Shown in pieces: positions 1-7,365 of a stretch of 57,997 nt of DNA. Below the pieces are notes generated by a model. That model had not been told where the DNA came from. It saw only the letters and a program-made list of their open reading frames with translations, and did not search any database. The stretch is taken from positions 1 to 57,997 of the forward strand of contig JAGXGV010000149.1 in the NCBI GenBank assembly GCA_024636635.1, written 5' to 3'. Both the position numbers and the translations under genes were made by a program. Numbering within the stretch: position 1 is the first letter of the stretch; the number at the start of each line of letters is the position of its first letter. The DNA comes from Puniceibacterium sp. GTDB lineage: Bacteria; Pseudomonadota; Alphaproteobacteria; Rhodobacterales; Rhodobacteraceae.

Positions 1-858
1 CCGGGCCGAGGATTGCTCTTTCTCGACCGCCGCCTCGGCGGACAGGCCCCGGGTGATGTCCTCTTCCATACGGCGCATCCAGCCCTTGGAATTGGCGAAC
101 ATCCGGTAGGCTTCCAGCACCTGCACCTGTTCGGGGTCCGCCGCCCCGGCCAAAAGCCCGTCCACGCTCACCCGCAGGGTTTCGACCGCGGCGCACAGGC
201 GCTCGTTCTCCTTGACCGGATCATCGGTGACAAGGTTCGTGACCACCACGCGGGGTTCATGCAGCCAGACATGGCCCTCGGCGGTGCCTTCCTGACCGGT
301 CGTGCCACGCAACAGGACCGGCTGCGTGTGCCGCGCCTTCAGCGCCGCGCCTTCGCCCACAAAGGCGCCCAGTTCGGCCATCTCGGCCAGCACCATGGCC
401 ACCACTTCCAGCGCATAAACCTCGTCCGAGGTGAATTCCCGCGCCACCTTGGACTGCACCACCAGAACGCCGACCTTCTCGCCCAGCCGCTGGATCGGCA
501 CACCAAGGAAGCTGGAATAGATCTCCTCGCCGGTCTCGGGCATGTAGCGAAAGCCGCGCTGGGACGGCGCATCGGCGGTGTTCATCAACTGTCCGGTGCG
601 CGCCACGCGCCCCACCAGACCTTCGCCCATCTTCATGCGGGTCTGGTGCACGGCCTCGGGCCGCAACCCCTCCGAGGCGCATAACTCCAGCGTCTCGGGA
701 TCGCGGAACAGATAGACCGAACAGACTTCGGTGCCCATGGAATCCGCTGTCAGATGGGTGATCTTGTCCAGCCGTTCCTGACCCTCGGCCTGTTCGGCCA
801 TGGTGTCGCGCAGCCGCCCCAGCAACTTGCGGCTTTCGCTCTCCGTGCGTTCCGCCAT
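1..858 (-). CDS. ptsP: PTS enzyme I-Ntr (PtsP), N-terminal part, cut by window edge
   Basis: The protein starts MAERTESESRKLL and stays open to the left edge (286 codons visible). Residues about 20-165 form a GAF domain (VCSVYLFRD, GEGLVGRVA, VPIQRLGEKVGVLVVQ). The PEP-utiliser N-terminal domain follows (LLRGTTGQEGTAEGHVW). PtsP autophosphorylates from PEP and passes phosphate to NPr and EIIA-Ntr, the nitrogen/potassium-linked regulatory PTS; the GAF domain senses a small molecule such as glutamine. The phosphohistidine region and the PEP-binding domain lie outside the window. It is downstream of lysC on the same strand with a 43 bp gap, the usual alphaproteobacterial order. Identity is secure; length cannot be judged. 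Confidence 0.93.
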   Translation of the reverse strand, partial: MAERTESESRKLLGRLRDTMAEQAEGQERLDKITHLTADSMGTEVCSVYLFRDPETLELCASEGLRPEAVHQTRMKMGEGLVGRVARTGQLMNTADAPSQRGFRYMPETGEEIYSSFLGVPIQRLGEKVGVLVVQSKVAREFTSDEVYALEVVAMVLAEMAELGAFVGEGAALKARHTQPVLLRGTTGQEGTAEGHVWLHEPRVVVTNLVTDDPVKENERLCAAVETLRVSVDGLLAGAADPEQVQVLEAYRMFANSKGWMRRMEEDITRGLSAEAAVEKEQSSAR

Positions 859-901
859 GCGTCAAACCCCATCAACAGGATGCCCGGGGCCGGTCATGGC
901 C

Positions 902-2140
902 TCAGGCGCTTTTTTCCAGCTCAAACGCATCATGCAGGGCCTGCACGGCAAGTTCCATGTATTTCCGGTCGATCAGAACGGAAATCTTTATCTCGGAGGT
1001 TGTTATGACCTTGATATTGATCCCTTCCGACGACAGCACCTTGAACATCTTGGCCGCCACACCGGTGTGTGACCGCATTCCGATTCCCACGACCGAAACC
1101 TTGGCGACCCCGGTATCGGCCACCAGGTCGCCAAAGCTGATGTCACCCTTGGCCCGGGCATCGTCCAGCGCCTTCTGCGCCCGCTTCACCTGCTCGGTCG
1201 GGCAGGAAAAGGTCATGTCCGTGCGCCCCTCCTCGGCGATGTTCTGCACGATCATGTCGACGTTCACACCAGCCTCTGACAGCGGCATGAAGATGGCCGC
1301 GGCGATGCCGGGTCGGTCCTCGACCGACACCAGCGTCATCTTGGCCTCGTCGCGGGAATAGGCCACACCGGCCACAACATTGCTTTCCATGATGTCCTCC
1401 TCGTCGCAGACCAGCGTGCCGGCCGTGTCCGACGGTTCCTCGAAACTGCTCAGCACGCGCAGCCTGACCTTGTAGCGCATGGCCAGCTCGACCGACCGGG
1501 TCTGCAAGACCTTGGCGCCCAGCGATGCAAGCTCAAGCATCTCTTCAAAGGCGATGCGGTCCATCTTGCGTGCGCGGTCGCAGATACGCGGGTCGGTGGT
1601 ATAGACCCCGTCCACATCCGTGTAGATATCGCAACGCTCGGCACCGAAGGCGGCGGCAAAGGCCACGGCGGTGGTGTCCGACCCGCCGCGCCCCAGCGTG
1701 GTGATCCGCCCCTCGGTGCTGATCCCCTGAAAGCCGGCAACAACCGCCACCTGCATGCCTTCGCCGAACTTGCGGTTGATGTTGGCGGTCGGGATCTCCT
1801 CGATCCGCGCCGAACTGTGTGCGCTTGTCGTCATCAGCGGCACCTGCCAGCCTTGCCAGCTGCGCGCCGGTATATCCATCTCTTGAAGCGTCAGCGCCAT
1901 GAGCCCGGCCGTCACGTTCTCTCCCGAGCTGACCACGGCGTCGTATTCGCGCGCATCGAACATCGGCGACGTCTCGTTCACCCAGCCCACCAGTTCGTTG
2001 GTCTTGCCCGACATGGCGGAAACGATGACAATCACGTCATAGCCCTTGGACACTTCCAGCCCGACACGCTTCGCGGCCCGCCGGATCCGGTCAAGCGTCG
2101 CGACAGAGGTGCCGCCGAATTTCATCACGAGAACGGGCAT
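902..2140 (-). CDS. lysC: Aspartate kinase
   Basis: A 412-residue monofunctional aspartokinase that phosphorylates L-aspartate, the first step to lysine, threonine and methionine. The kinase signature KFGGTS is at residues 7-12. Later motifs include SSGENVTAGL, GRGGSDTTAVA and TDVDGVYTTDP. Two C-terminal ACT domains (about 265-405; VSVEDRPGIAAAIF and VSVVGIGMRSHTGVAAKMF) bind feedback-inhibiting amino acids. Length matches the single-chain alphaproteobacterial form. An internal start for a separate beta chain, as in Bacillus, is possible but nothing here requires it. It lies directly upstream of ptsP. Confidence 0.97.
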   Translation of the reverse strand: MPVLVMKFGGTSVATLDRIRRAAKRVGLEVSKGYDVIVIVSAMSGKTNELVGWVNETSPMFDAREYDAVVSSGENVTAGLMALTLQEMDIPARSWQGWQVPLMTTSAHSSARIEEIPTANINRKFGEGMQVAVVAGFQGISTEGRITTLGRGGSDTTAVAFAAAFGAERCDIYTDVDGVYTTDPRICDRARKMDRIAFEEMLELASLGAKVLQTRSVELAMRYKVRLRVLSSFEEPSDTAGTLVCDEEDIMESNVVAGVAYSRDEAKMTLVSVEDRPGIAAAIFMPLSEAGVNVDMIVQNIAEEGRTDMTFSCPTEQVKRAQKALDDARAKGDISFGDLVADTGVAKVSVVGIGMRSHTGVAAKMFKVLSSEGINIKVITTSEIKISVLIDRKYMELAVQALHDAFELEKSA

Positions 2141-2240
2141 GGGACTCTCCCGGGGTCACAATCGTTTCGTGCTTTACGCGTGGCAGGGCACCTGCGCAAG
2201 AGGTCGGTTGGGCCGCCCCCGTCCGCCAGGACGGTCTGTC

Positions 2241-2292
2241 GGCTTCTTCTTTTCCCAAATACCCCGGGGAGCGCGAGGGGCAGCGCCCCTCG
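2241..2292. repeat. Intergenic GC-rich repeat, copy A
   Basis: A segment of about 52 bp between lysC and the NTF2-like gene. It combines a purine-rich arm (GAAAAGAAGAAG on the minus strand), a CCCCGGGGTATTTGG core and a GAGGGGC...GCCCCTC inverted repeat. It is almost identical, in opposite orientation, to 26890-26940. The rest of 2141-2345 shows nothing gene-like. Confidence 0.75.
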
Positions 2293-2345
2293 TTCCCGCC
2301 CGATCCAACGCCGCGCGGCCCCGCCGCTTTACCGACCCTACGGTC

Positions 2346-2795
2346 TCAGCCGGTCCGGTAGTCCGCCGGTCCCAGTCGCTTTGCGTTCACAAACGTCTCT
2401 GCCCCCGGCTGAACATCGGTATTCTGCGCCGATACTGCCAGCCAGCCCGCACCGCGGCGTTCCAGCACCACGCTCATCACGGTCTGCCGGTCCCCGGCGC
2501 GGCTGCCATCCGGCGCCCGCTGGCCTGACAGGTGGAACCGGCAATGCACAACTGCATGGGATTCACCCAGCAGGCGCAGGGTGGTTGCGCGGGGGTCAAG
2601 GCGCGTGTCGGCAAAAAAGGATTTCAGCGCATAGTCATGCGCCCGCGCAATGTCCGTGCGACGACGCCACCACAGCCCGACGACATTGACGAAATCGGCA
2701 TCCTCGGCGAACAGCGCCCCGATGGCCGCCCCGTCCCTGTCGTGCCACGCCGACACAAAGGCTGCGAAAAACTCCGCCGGGTCGGACAGGGTCAA
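2346..2795 (-). CDS. SgcJ/EcaC-like NTF2-fold protein
   Basis: A 149-residue protein that reads as a SnoaL/NTF2-like alpha+beta barrel of the SgcJ/EcaC type: the N-terminal FFAAFVSAWHDRDGAAIGALF resembles the family's opening helices and is followed by EDADFVNVVGLWW. Later FHLSGQ, MSVVLER and GWLAVSAQNTD form the barrel strands. Family members are small-molecule binding or isomerase-like proteins and the natural substrate here is unknown. Its start overlaps the SDR stop by 4 bp, so the two are likely translated together. No signal peptide. The fold is fairly sure; the function is not. Confidence 0.75.
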   Translation of the reverse strand: MTLSDPAEFFAAFVSAWHDRDGAAIGALFAEDADFVNVVGLWWRRRTDIARAHDYALKSFFADTRLDPRATTLRLLGESHAVVHCRFHLSGQRAPDGSRAGDRQTVMSVVLERRGAGWLAVSAQNTDVQPGAETFVNAKRLGPADYRTG

Positions 2796-3436
2796 AACGG
2801 ATGCGCCTGTCCGTCGAAGGTCTCAAAACAGCCGGTGGTCGCAAGCGACAGCGCATCGAAGCGCTCCACCAGTCCCGCCGCGGATTCGGCCACCGACAAG
2901 GCCGCCCCGGCGCCGCCCATGTCCGTGCGCACCCAGCCCGGATGATAGATCCCGACGGCAATGCCGTGACCCTTCAGATCCTGCGCCAGGTTGCGCCCAA
3001 GGTTCAGCGCCGCGGCCTTCGACGCACGGTAGATATAGCTGCCCCCCGGCGCCCGCTCGGACGACGCCATCTGTGACGAGATTATGGCGACCCGTGGCGC
3101 GCTGCCCAGCTTCAGGTTCGCCAGCAGCGCCTGCACCGTCAGGAACACGCCCGTCACGTTCACCGCGAACATCTCTGCCCACATCTGTGGCGGGTATCCG
3201 TCTGCCAGGCTTTGCCCCTTGTCCTGATAGACCCCGGCATTGCACACCAGAAGATCCAGCGGCGATCCCGCGATCTCGCGCGCAAGTGCGTGATGCGACT
3301 CTGGCTCGCTCACGTCCAGCGGCAGGAACCCGGGCGCGCTGCGCGCAGTACCAATCACCGCGTCACCCCGCGCTTCAAGCGTGGTGTATAGCGCATTGCC
3401 GATGCCGCGGTTGGCACCCGTTATCAGCACCTTCAT
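2792..3436 (-). CDS. Short-chain dehydrogenase/reductase
   Basis: A 214-residue SDR. The Rossmann motif TGANRGIGNAL is at residues 6-16, NAGVYQD marks the central strand, and the catalytic region has SSQMAS followed by YIYRASKAALN, giving the Ser-Tyr-Lys set. It is shorter than classical SDRs (about 250 residues) and resembles the C-factor/CsgA-like group. The substrate cannot be predicted. It is the upstream partner of the NTF2-like gene with a 4 bp overlap. An independent promoter probably lies in the short gap before the DUF1178 gene. Confidence 0.9.
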   Translation of the reverse strand: MKVLITGANRGIGNALYTTLEARGDAVIGTARSAPGFLPLDVSEPESHHALAREIAGSPLDLLVCNAGVYQDKGQSLADGYPPQMWAEMFAVNVTGVFLTVQALLANLKLGSAPRVAIISSQMASSERAPGGSYIYRASKAAALNLGRNLAQDLKGHGIAVGIYHPGWVRTDMGGAGAALSVAESAAGLVERFDALSLATTGCFETFDGQAHPF

Positions 3437-3459
3437 GTTGACCCTTTCGTGATCGGAAT

Positions 3460-3864
3460 TCAGTTCGTCTTGCGCACCGGCAGGAACGGAAGCGGCGCGA
3501 CCGGCACCCCGTCATCGATCAGCTTGCGGGCCTCGCCCCAGATCGGGCGGTCGGGCGCGTCGCCGTCATGGATTGCCCGCGCCTCGCGCGCGAAATCCGT
3601 GCCAACATAGTCCGAATTTGCCTCAATGTGGCGGCGCAGTCTGGCAACGGCCTGTTCTGCGGGCGAACGCGCCTTGCTCAGCGGGCGATCCTGCGGGGTC
3701 GCATGGTTCACGCGCGGCGCCATCACGGCCTTCTCGACCGCGTCAGATTCGCAGCTCGCGCAACTGATCAACCCGCGTTTGTGCAGTTTGTCAAAGGCAT
3801 CCGCCGACTGGAACCAGGAATCAAACTTGTGATCCCCGGCACATTTCAGGCTATACTGGATCAT
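3460..3864 (-). CDS. DUF1178 family protein
   Basis: I start this at MIQYSLKCAGDHKF (134 residues), because the start I recall for this family is M-I-x-Y-x-L-x-C. A further 19 in-frame upstream residues look non-coding. The N-terminal Cys pair (LKC...) and CASCES form a zinc-ribbon-like element, followed by the conserved ADAFDKL stretch. The C-terminal half has HIEANSDYVGTDFAREARAIH and GEARKLIDDGVPVAPLPFLP, both typical of DUF1178. No biochemical role is established that I know of. It appears to be a single-gene unit. Confidence 0.9.
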   Translation of the reverse strand: MIQYSLKCAGDHKFDSWFQSADAFDKLHKRGLISCASCESDAVEKAVMAPRVNHATPQDRPLSKARSPAEQAVARLRRHIEANSDYVGTDFAREARAIHDGDAPDRPIWGEARKLIDDGVPVAPLPFLPVRKTN

Positions 3865-4040
3865 GCAAATGTCCCGTCCGTCATCCCTTTGATAAGATAA
3901 CCTTTCGCCCCCCGAGTTCAAGAATGGCCTGATCCCGGTGCGGTGTTTTCACAAAAACCGGTTCTCATTTACCGCATTCTGTGCAGGCCGCGCCCCCTGA
4001 ACAGGCCGCGCCTGCGGGACACGGGACACGGGCCGCGCCG

Positions 4041-5261
4041 TCACGGTTTCGGGAAGAGCGGCAGAACGGCCTCCATCAGCCCCTCCAGCCCGGTATCCTG
4101 GCGCAGCCTGTCCCGCGCAAGGGCACCGAGGCGGCGCTGCTCTGCCGCATCCGCCAGCGCGACCAAAGCCGCGGCAAGGCCGTCGGCATCCGCGGTTTCC
4201 CTTGCCGCACCTGCCGCCCGAAGCGTGGCATAGGGCTGGCGGAAGTTTCGCACATCCGGCCCATGCAGCAGGGCAGCCCCGAATACGGCAGGTTCATAAG
4301 GTGTGTGCCCGCCGCGATCTGTCAGCGTCCCGCCGATGAACACGACTCCGGCCAGCGCATACCAAAGCGCCATCTCGCCCATCGTATCCGCCAAAAGCAC
4401 TTCGGCGCCGGATCTGCCTTCGGACCGGCGGTCAAACTCCAGACCTTCGGCACGCAGAAGATCCGCAACCACCTCTGCCCGGGCCGGGTGACGCAGGGCC
4501 AGGATCAGCCGCAGGCCCGGCCGGGCCACGCGCGCGGCCAGATGGGCGGCGATCACCACTTCTTCCTCGCCCGCATGGGTCGAGGCGGCAAGCCAGGTAT
4601 CCGCGCGCGGATAAGCGGCGCGCAGCGCGCTGTCGGGTATCTGCCCGGCCGGCGGCGTGTAAAGCGCCTTGAGATCGACCACCGGGCCGCAGGCGGCGGC
4701 AGGTAGTCCAAGGTCCAGAAACCGGTCGCGCGATGCGCTGTCCTGCGCCGACAGAAAGACAACCCGCCCCAGAACCCGCCGCGCCAAGCCGCCGAACCTG
4801 CCCCAGCCCCGGGCGGAACCGGGTGACATCCGCGCGCCCAGCACCAGCACCGGTCCGGGGCAGAGCAGGACACGGTTGGGCCAGATCTCGGCTTCCATCG
4901 TCACATGCGCCACCACCTGCCAGCGCCGCAACACCCGGCGCACGAACCGGGCAAGATCAAGCGGTGCCAGATGGGCCGAAAGACCTGGCAGATCCCAGCC
5001 CCGCGCCAGCGCCACACCGGTTTTGCTGTTGCAGGTCACCAGCAGACACAGACCGGGCCGCGCGGCCCGCAGCGCCAGGATCAGCGGCCGGGCCGAGGCG
5101 AGTTCGCCGTTCGACGCCGCATGCAGCCACAGATGCGGGCCGGTTGTTGTGGGGCGGGTCGCGCCGCGCCTTTCGTCAAGGGCGGACCAGTCCCGCGCCA
5201 GCACCAGCCGTGCCATCTGCCACAGCGCGAAGACCCAGATCAGGATGCGGTACAGCCCCAA
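4041..5261 (-). CDS. 3-deoxy-D-manno-octulosonic acid (Kdo) transferase family
   Basis: A GT30-like enzyme of about 406 residues. The acceptor-side motif HAASNGELASARPL corresponds to the HxxSxGE motif of WaaA, THAGEEEV lies in the nucleotide-binding half, and GGTLTDRGGHTPYEP followed by HGPDVRNF matches the C-terminal WaaA signature. WaaA moves Kdo from CMP-Kdo to lipid IVA at the inner membrane; LYRILIWVFALW is a hydrophobic N-terminal anchor. An ATG start at 5318 would overlap the upstream glycosyltransferase by 53 bp. I prefer TTG at 5261, just after that gene's stop; the start is uncertain. The Asn in SNGE is unusual, so it could be a WaaA paralogue. Confidence 0.85.
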   Translation of the reverse strand: MGLYRILIWVFALWQMARLVLARDWSALDERRGATRPTTTGPHLWLHAASNGELASARPLILALRAARPGLCLLVTCNSKTGVALARGWDLPGLSAHLAPLDLARFVRRVLRRWQVVAHVTMEAEIWPNRVLLCPGPVLVLGARMSPGSARGWGRFGGLARRVLGRVVFLSAQDSASRDRFLDLGLPAAACGPVVDLKALYTPPAGQIPDSALRAAYPRADTWLAASTHAGEEEVVIAAHLAARVARPGLRLILALRHPARAEVVADLLRAEGLEFDRRSEGRSGAEVLLADTMGEMALWYALAGVVFIGGTLTDRGGHTPYEPAVFGAALLHGPDVRNFRQPYATLRAAGAARETADADGLAAALVALADAAEQRRLGALARDRLRQDTGLEGLMEAVLPLFPKP

Positions 5262-5265
5262 GACC

Positions 5266-6402
5266 CTAGTGCCCCAGCGTCGCGCGGATCTGCGCCTCGA
5301 GCTTGTGCAGCAGCACATCGTTGTCGAACCGGGTTTCGGCGGTGTGGCGGGCGCGCTGCGACATCTCGGGAGTTATGACCGCGGTCATAACCTTCCGGAT
5401 CGCCTCGGTGAAGCCGTCGGCATCGTGTTCTGCGACCAGATAGCCGGTCAACCCGTCGTCGACCGCCTCGGGGATGCCGGCGTGGCGGGTCGACACGGTG
5501 ACGCAGCCGCAGGCCATCGCCTCCTGGATCGCGGTGGGCAGGCCCTCGGTATTGCCATCGGCGGCCGTGACTGAATGTTGCAGGAACACCTGCGTGCGCT
5601 GCAACCGTTCCCGCACAAAATCATGGGGTTGTGCACCGTGAAAGGTCACGCGATCCGCCACCCCCAGTTCCATGGCAAGCGCCCGCGCAGGGTTCAGAAG
5701 CGGGCCGTCGCCGATGAAATCCAGCCGGGCGACGGTGCCTGCCGTCGCTTTGGCAAAGGACCGCAGGGTGGTCAGCGGCGCCTTTTTCTCTACAAAGCGG
5801 CCCACGGCGAGGCAGGACAGCGGCGTCTTTTCGCCGGGGACAAAGCGGCGGACATCGACGCCGGACGGAATGACATGGGCATTGTCATGGCGGATGCCAT
5901 GCTGGGCGAGGTTGTCCAGCAGGAACTGCGACACCGAAAACACCCCTGCCAGACGCGGCATCATCCTGCGATAGGCCACCTGGATCCGACGCGCGCGCAA
6001 CGCCTTGGACGCATCGGTGCCGCGGTAGTAGGTGAAGATCGGGATCTTCAGTTCATTGGCCAGCGGCGCCAGCGCCAGCGCCTGTGTGCCGAATTCCGAC
6101 AGGATGACATCGACCTGTTCGCGGCGCAGGAAGGTGGCCAGATCCCGCTTGCCCTGTCCGAACGGCAGGCGTGACGTGGCGTGGCGCACCCGGTTCCAGA
6201 GTGTCCAGAACGGCAGCGCGGCCATGTCGGCAACACCCATCCGCGCGCGCCGTTCAAACACCGGCTTGCCATAGGGGTCGTCACCGTTGAAGCGGCCGCA
6301 GACCACAACCGTATCGCCGCCGAACAGCAGGCCGATGTGCCGGTTGATGAACGTTTCGCCCCCGACGTGGTAATCGCTTGTCCCGATGGCTGCGCGCATC
6401 AT
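5266..6402 (-). CDS. Family 4 glycosyltransferase
   Basis: A 378-residue GT-B enzyme. The N-terminal acceptor domain is followed by IPSGVDVRRFVPG, AVGRFVEKKAPL and the C-terminal nucleotide-sugar site with TEGLPTAIQEAMACGCVTVSTRHAGIPE in which Glu-x7-Glu is present. Members transfer sugars onto lipids or polysaccharides at the cytoplasmic face. Position next to a Kdo-transferase-like gene suggests envelope glycan or LPS work; the acceptor is unknown. Residues 339-344 (M-T-A-V-I-T) are encoded by a 20 bp perfect palindrome at 5372-5391, shared with two other genes in this window. Confidence 0.93.
   Translation of the reverse strand: MMRAAIGTSDYHVGGETFINRHIGLLFGGDTVVVCGRFNGDDPYGKPVFERRARMGVADMAALPFWTLWNRVRHATSRLPFGQGKRDLATFLRREQVDVILSEFGTQALALAPLANELKIPIFTYYRGTDASKALRARRIQVAYRRMMPRLAGVFSVSQFLLDNLAQHGIRHDNAHVIPSGVDVRRFVPGEKTPLSCLAVGRFVEKKAPLTTLRSFAKATAGTVARLDFIGDGPLLNPARALAMELGVADRVTFHGAQPHDFVRERLQRTQVFLQHSVTAADGNTEGLPTAIQEAMACGCVTVSTRHAGIPEAVDDGLTGYLVAEHDADGFTEAIRKVMTAVITPEMSQRARHTAETRFDNDVLLHKLEAQIRATLGH
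5372..5391. repeat. In-gene palindrome, copy 1 (20 bp perfect)
   Basis: GTTATGACCGCGGTCATAAC is a perfect 20 bp palindrome inside the GT4 gene, encoding M-T-A-V-I-T from residue 339. The 16 bp core recurs exactly at 10382-10397 and, with one change, around 51399-51414. Confidence 0.9.
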
Positions 6403-6481
6403 CCTGCCCTGTTGCCTGCCGTGCGGCCTGCCTACCGCGTTTCCGCCACGGGTTGAAGCACTGGTGTGGCACGGGGCCGGT

Positions 6482-7174
6482 TCAGAATTCCTGCGGGACG
6501 TAGATCAGCGAAAAGGCGCGTCTCACGTTGTTTGTCACCTCGTCGAGCCGTTCCTCGATATGTACCCGGACCTGTCGCGATGCCCCGTCCCCGTCGCGGG
6601 CGCGCATCGCCGTGACGATGCGTTCGTGCGATAGGTTGTCCAGCGCCTGCCCGCCGTGCTGTTCGCTCATCGCCTGAAGGTCGATCAGGCGGATATAGTG
6701 GATGCGGGCGTTGATGTTTTCCAGCAGCTTGAGCAGTTCGCCATTGCCCGAAAGCCGCGCAAGGCGCAGGTGGAAATCCTGATCCTGCCGCACCAGTTCG
6801 ACCGGAGAGGTCCCGGGCCGGTAGGTGGCGCGGGCGGCGGTGATGAACCGTTCAAGATCCAGAAGGGCGCTGTCGGTTGCGCGCCCGGTGGCAAGGCGCA
6901 CCGCTTCGGATTCGATGGCGGCGCGGGCTTCGTAAAGGTTGCGGATTTCAAGCGGGTTCAGCGAGCGGCAGAAAAAGCCCTGACCGCTTTGATAGGTCAG
7001 GAACCCTTCGGAGGCGAGACGATTCAGCGCCTCGCGCAGCGGCGTGCGCGACACGTTCAGGCGCACCGAAAGTTCGCTTTCGTTGATTCGCTCGTCGGGC
7101 TTGAAGTCAAACCGCGCGGCCATCTCCTTGACCTCGCGATAGATCCCGTCTGAACGGCTTGCGGGTTTTGTCAT
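6482..7174 (-). CDS. GntR family regulator, FCD subfamily
   Basis: A 230-residue regulator starting MTKPASRSDGIYREV. The winged helix covers about residues 8-75 with INESELSVRLNVSRTPLREALNRLASEGFL. The helical FCD effector domain covers about 80-220 (YEARAAIESEAVRLA, DQDFHLRLA, HERIVTAMRARDGD), with Asp and His residues of the type that bind a metal and a carboxylate ligand. It is divergent from the ThDP enzyme and TTT operon, which it very likely controls in response to the transported acid or a derivative. A longer upstream in-frame stretch is non-coding in character, so I used the Met at 7174. Confidence 0.93.
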   Translation of the reverse strand: MTKPASRSDGIYREVKEMAARFDFKPDERINESELSVRLNVSRTPLREALNRLASEGFLTYQSGQGFFCRSLNPLEIRNLYEARAAIESEAVRLATGRATDSALLDLERFITAARATYRPGTSPVELVRQDQDFHLRLARLSGNGELLKLLENINARIHYIRLIDLQAMSEQHGGQALDNLSHERIVTAMRARDGDGASRQVRVHIEERLDEVTNNVRRAFSLIYVPQEF

Positions 7175-7264
7175 CTTGTTTTCAGTACCTTGCAGCATCC
7201 ATCCGGCACGTCCTGCCAACGACCCCCACCTTATACGCATTTTCGGGGAACAGGAAAGATATTG

Positions 7265-7276
7265 CAGAACGTTCTG
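7265..7276. promoter_or_regulatory. Perfect 12 bp palindrome, possible operator
   Basis: CAGAACGTTCTG lies between the divergent GntR gene and the ThDP enzyme gene, 9 bp from a second palindrome. It could be an operator or part of an accessory site. The function is inferred from position only. Confidence 0.4.
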
Positions 7277-7285
7277 AATAATGCT

Positions 7286-7295
7286 CTGTATACAG
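7286..7295. promoter_or_regulatory. Palindrome CTGTATACAG, candidate GntR/FCD operator
   Basis: A perfect 10 bp palindrome with a GTATAC centre in the 191 bp divergent intergenic region. Short palindromes with this sort of core are common binding sites for FCD-type GntR regulators. It lies about 70 bp upstream of the ThDP-enzyme start, a sensible place for repression of both directions. Confidence 0.55.
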
Positions 7296-7365
7296 GTCAA
7301 AGCACAAGTGCGCGCAGCCGGGCACAGACAGTTCCGGACGCGAGGGTGGCAGGAGAAAAGAGCCG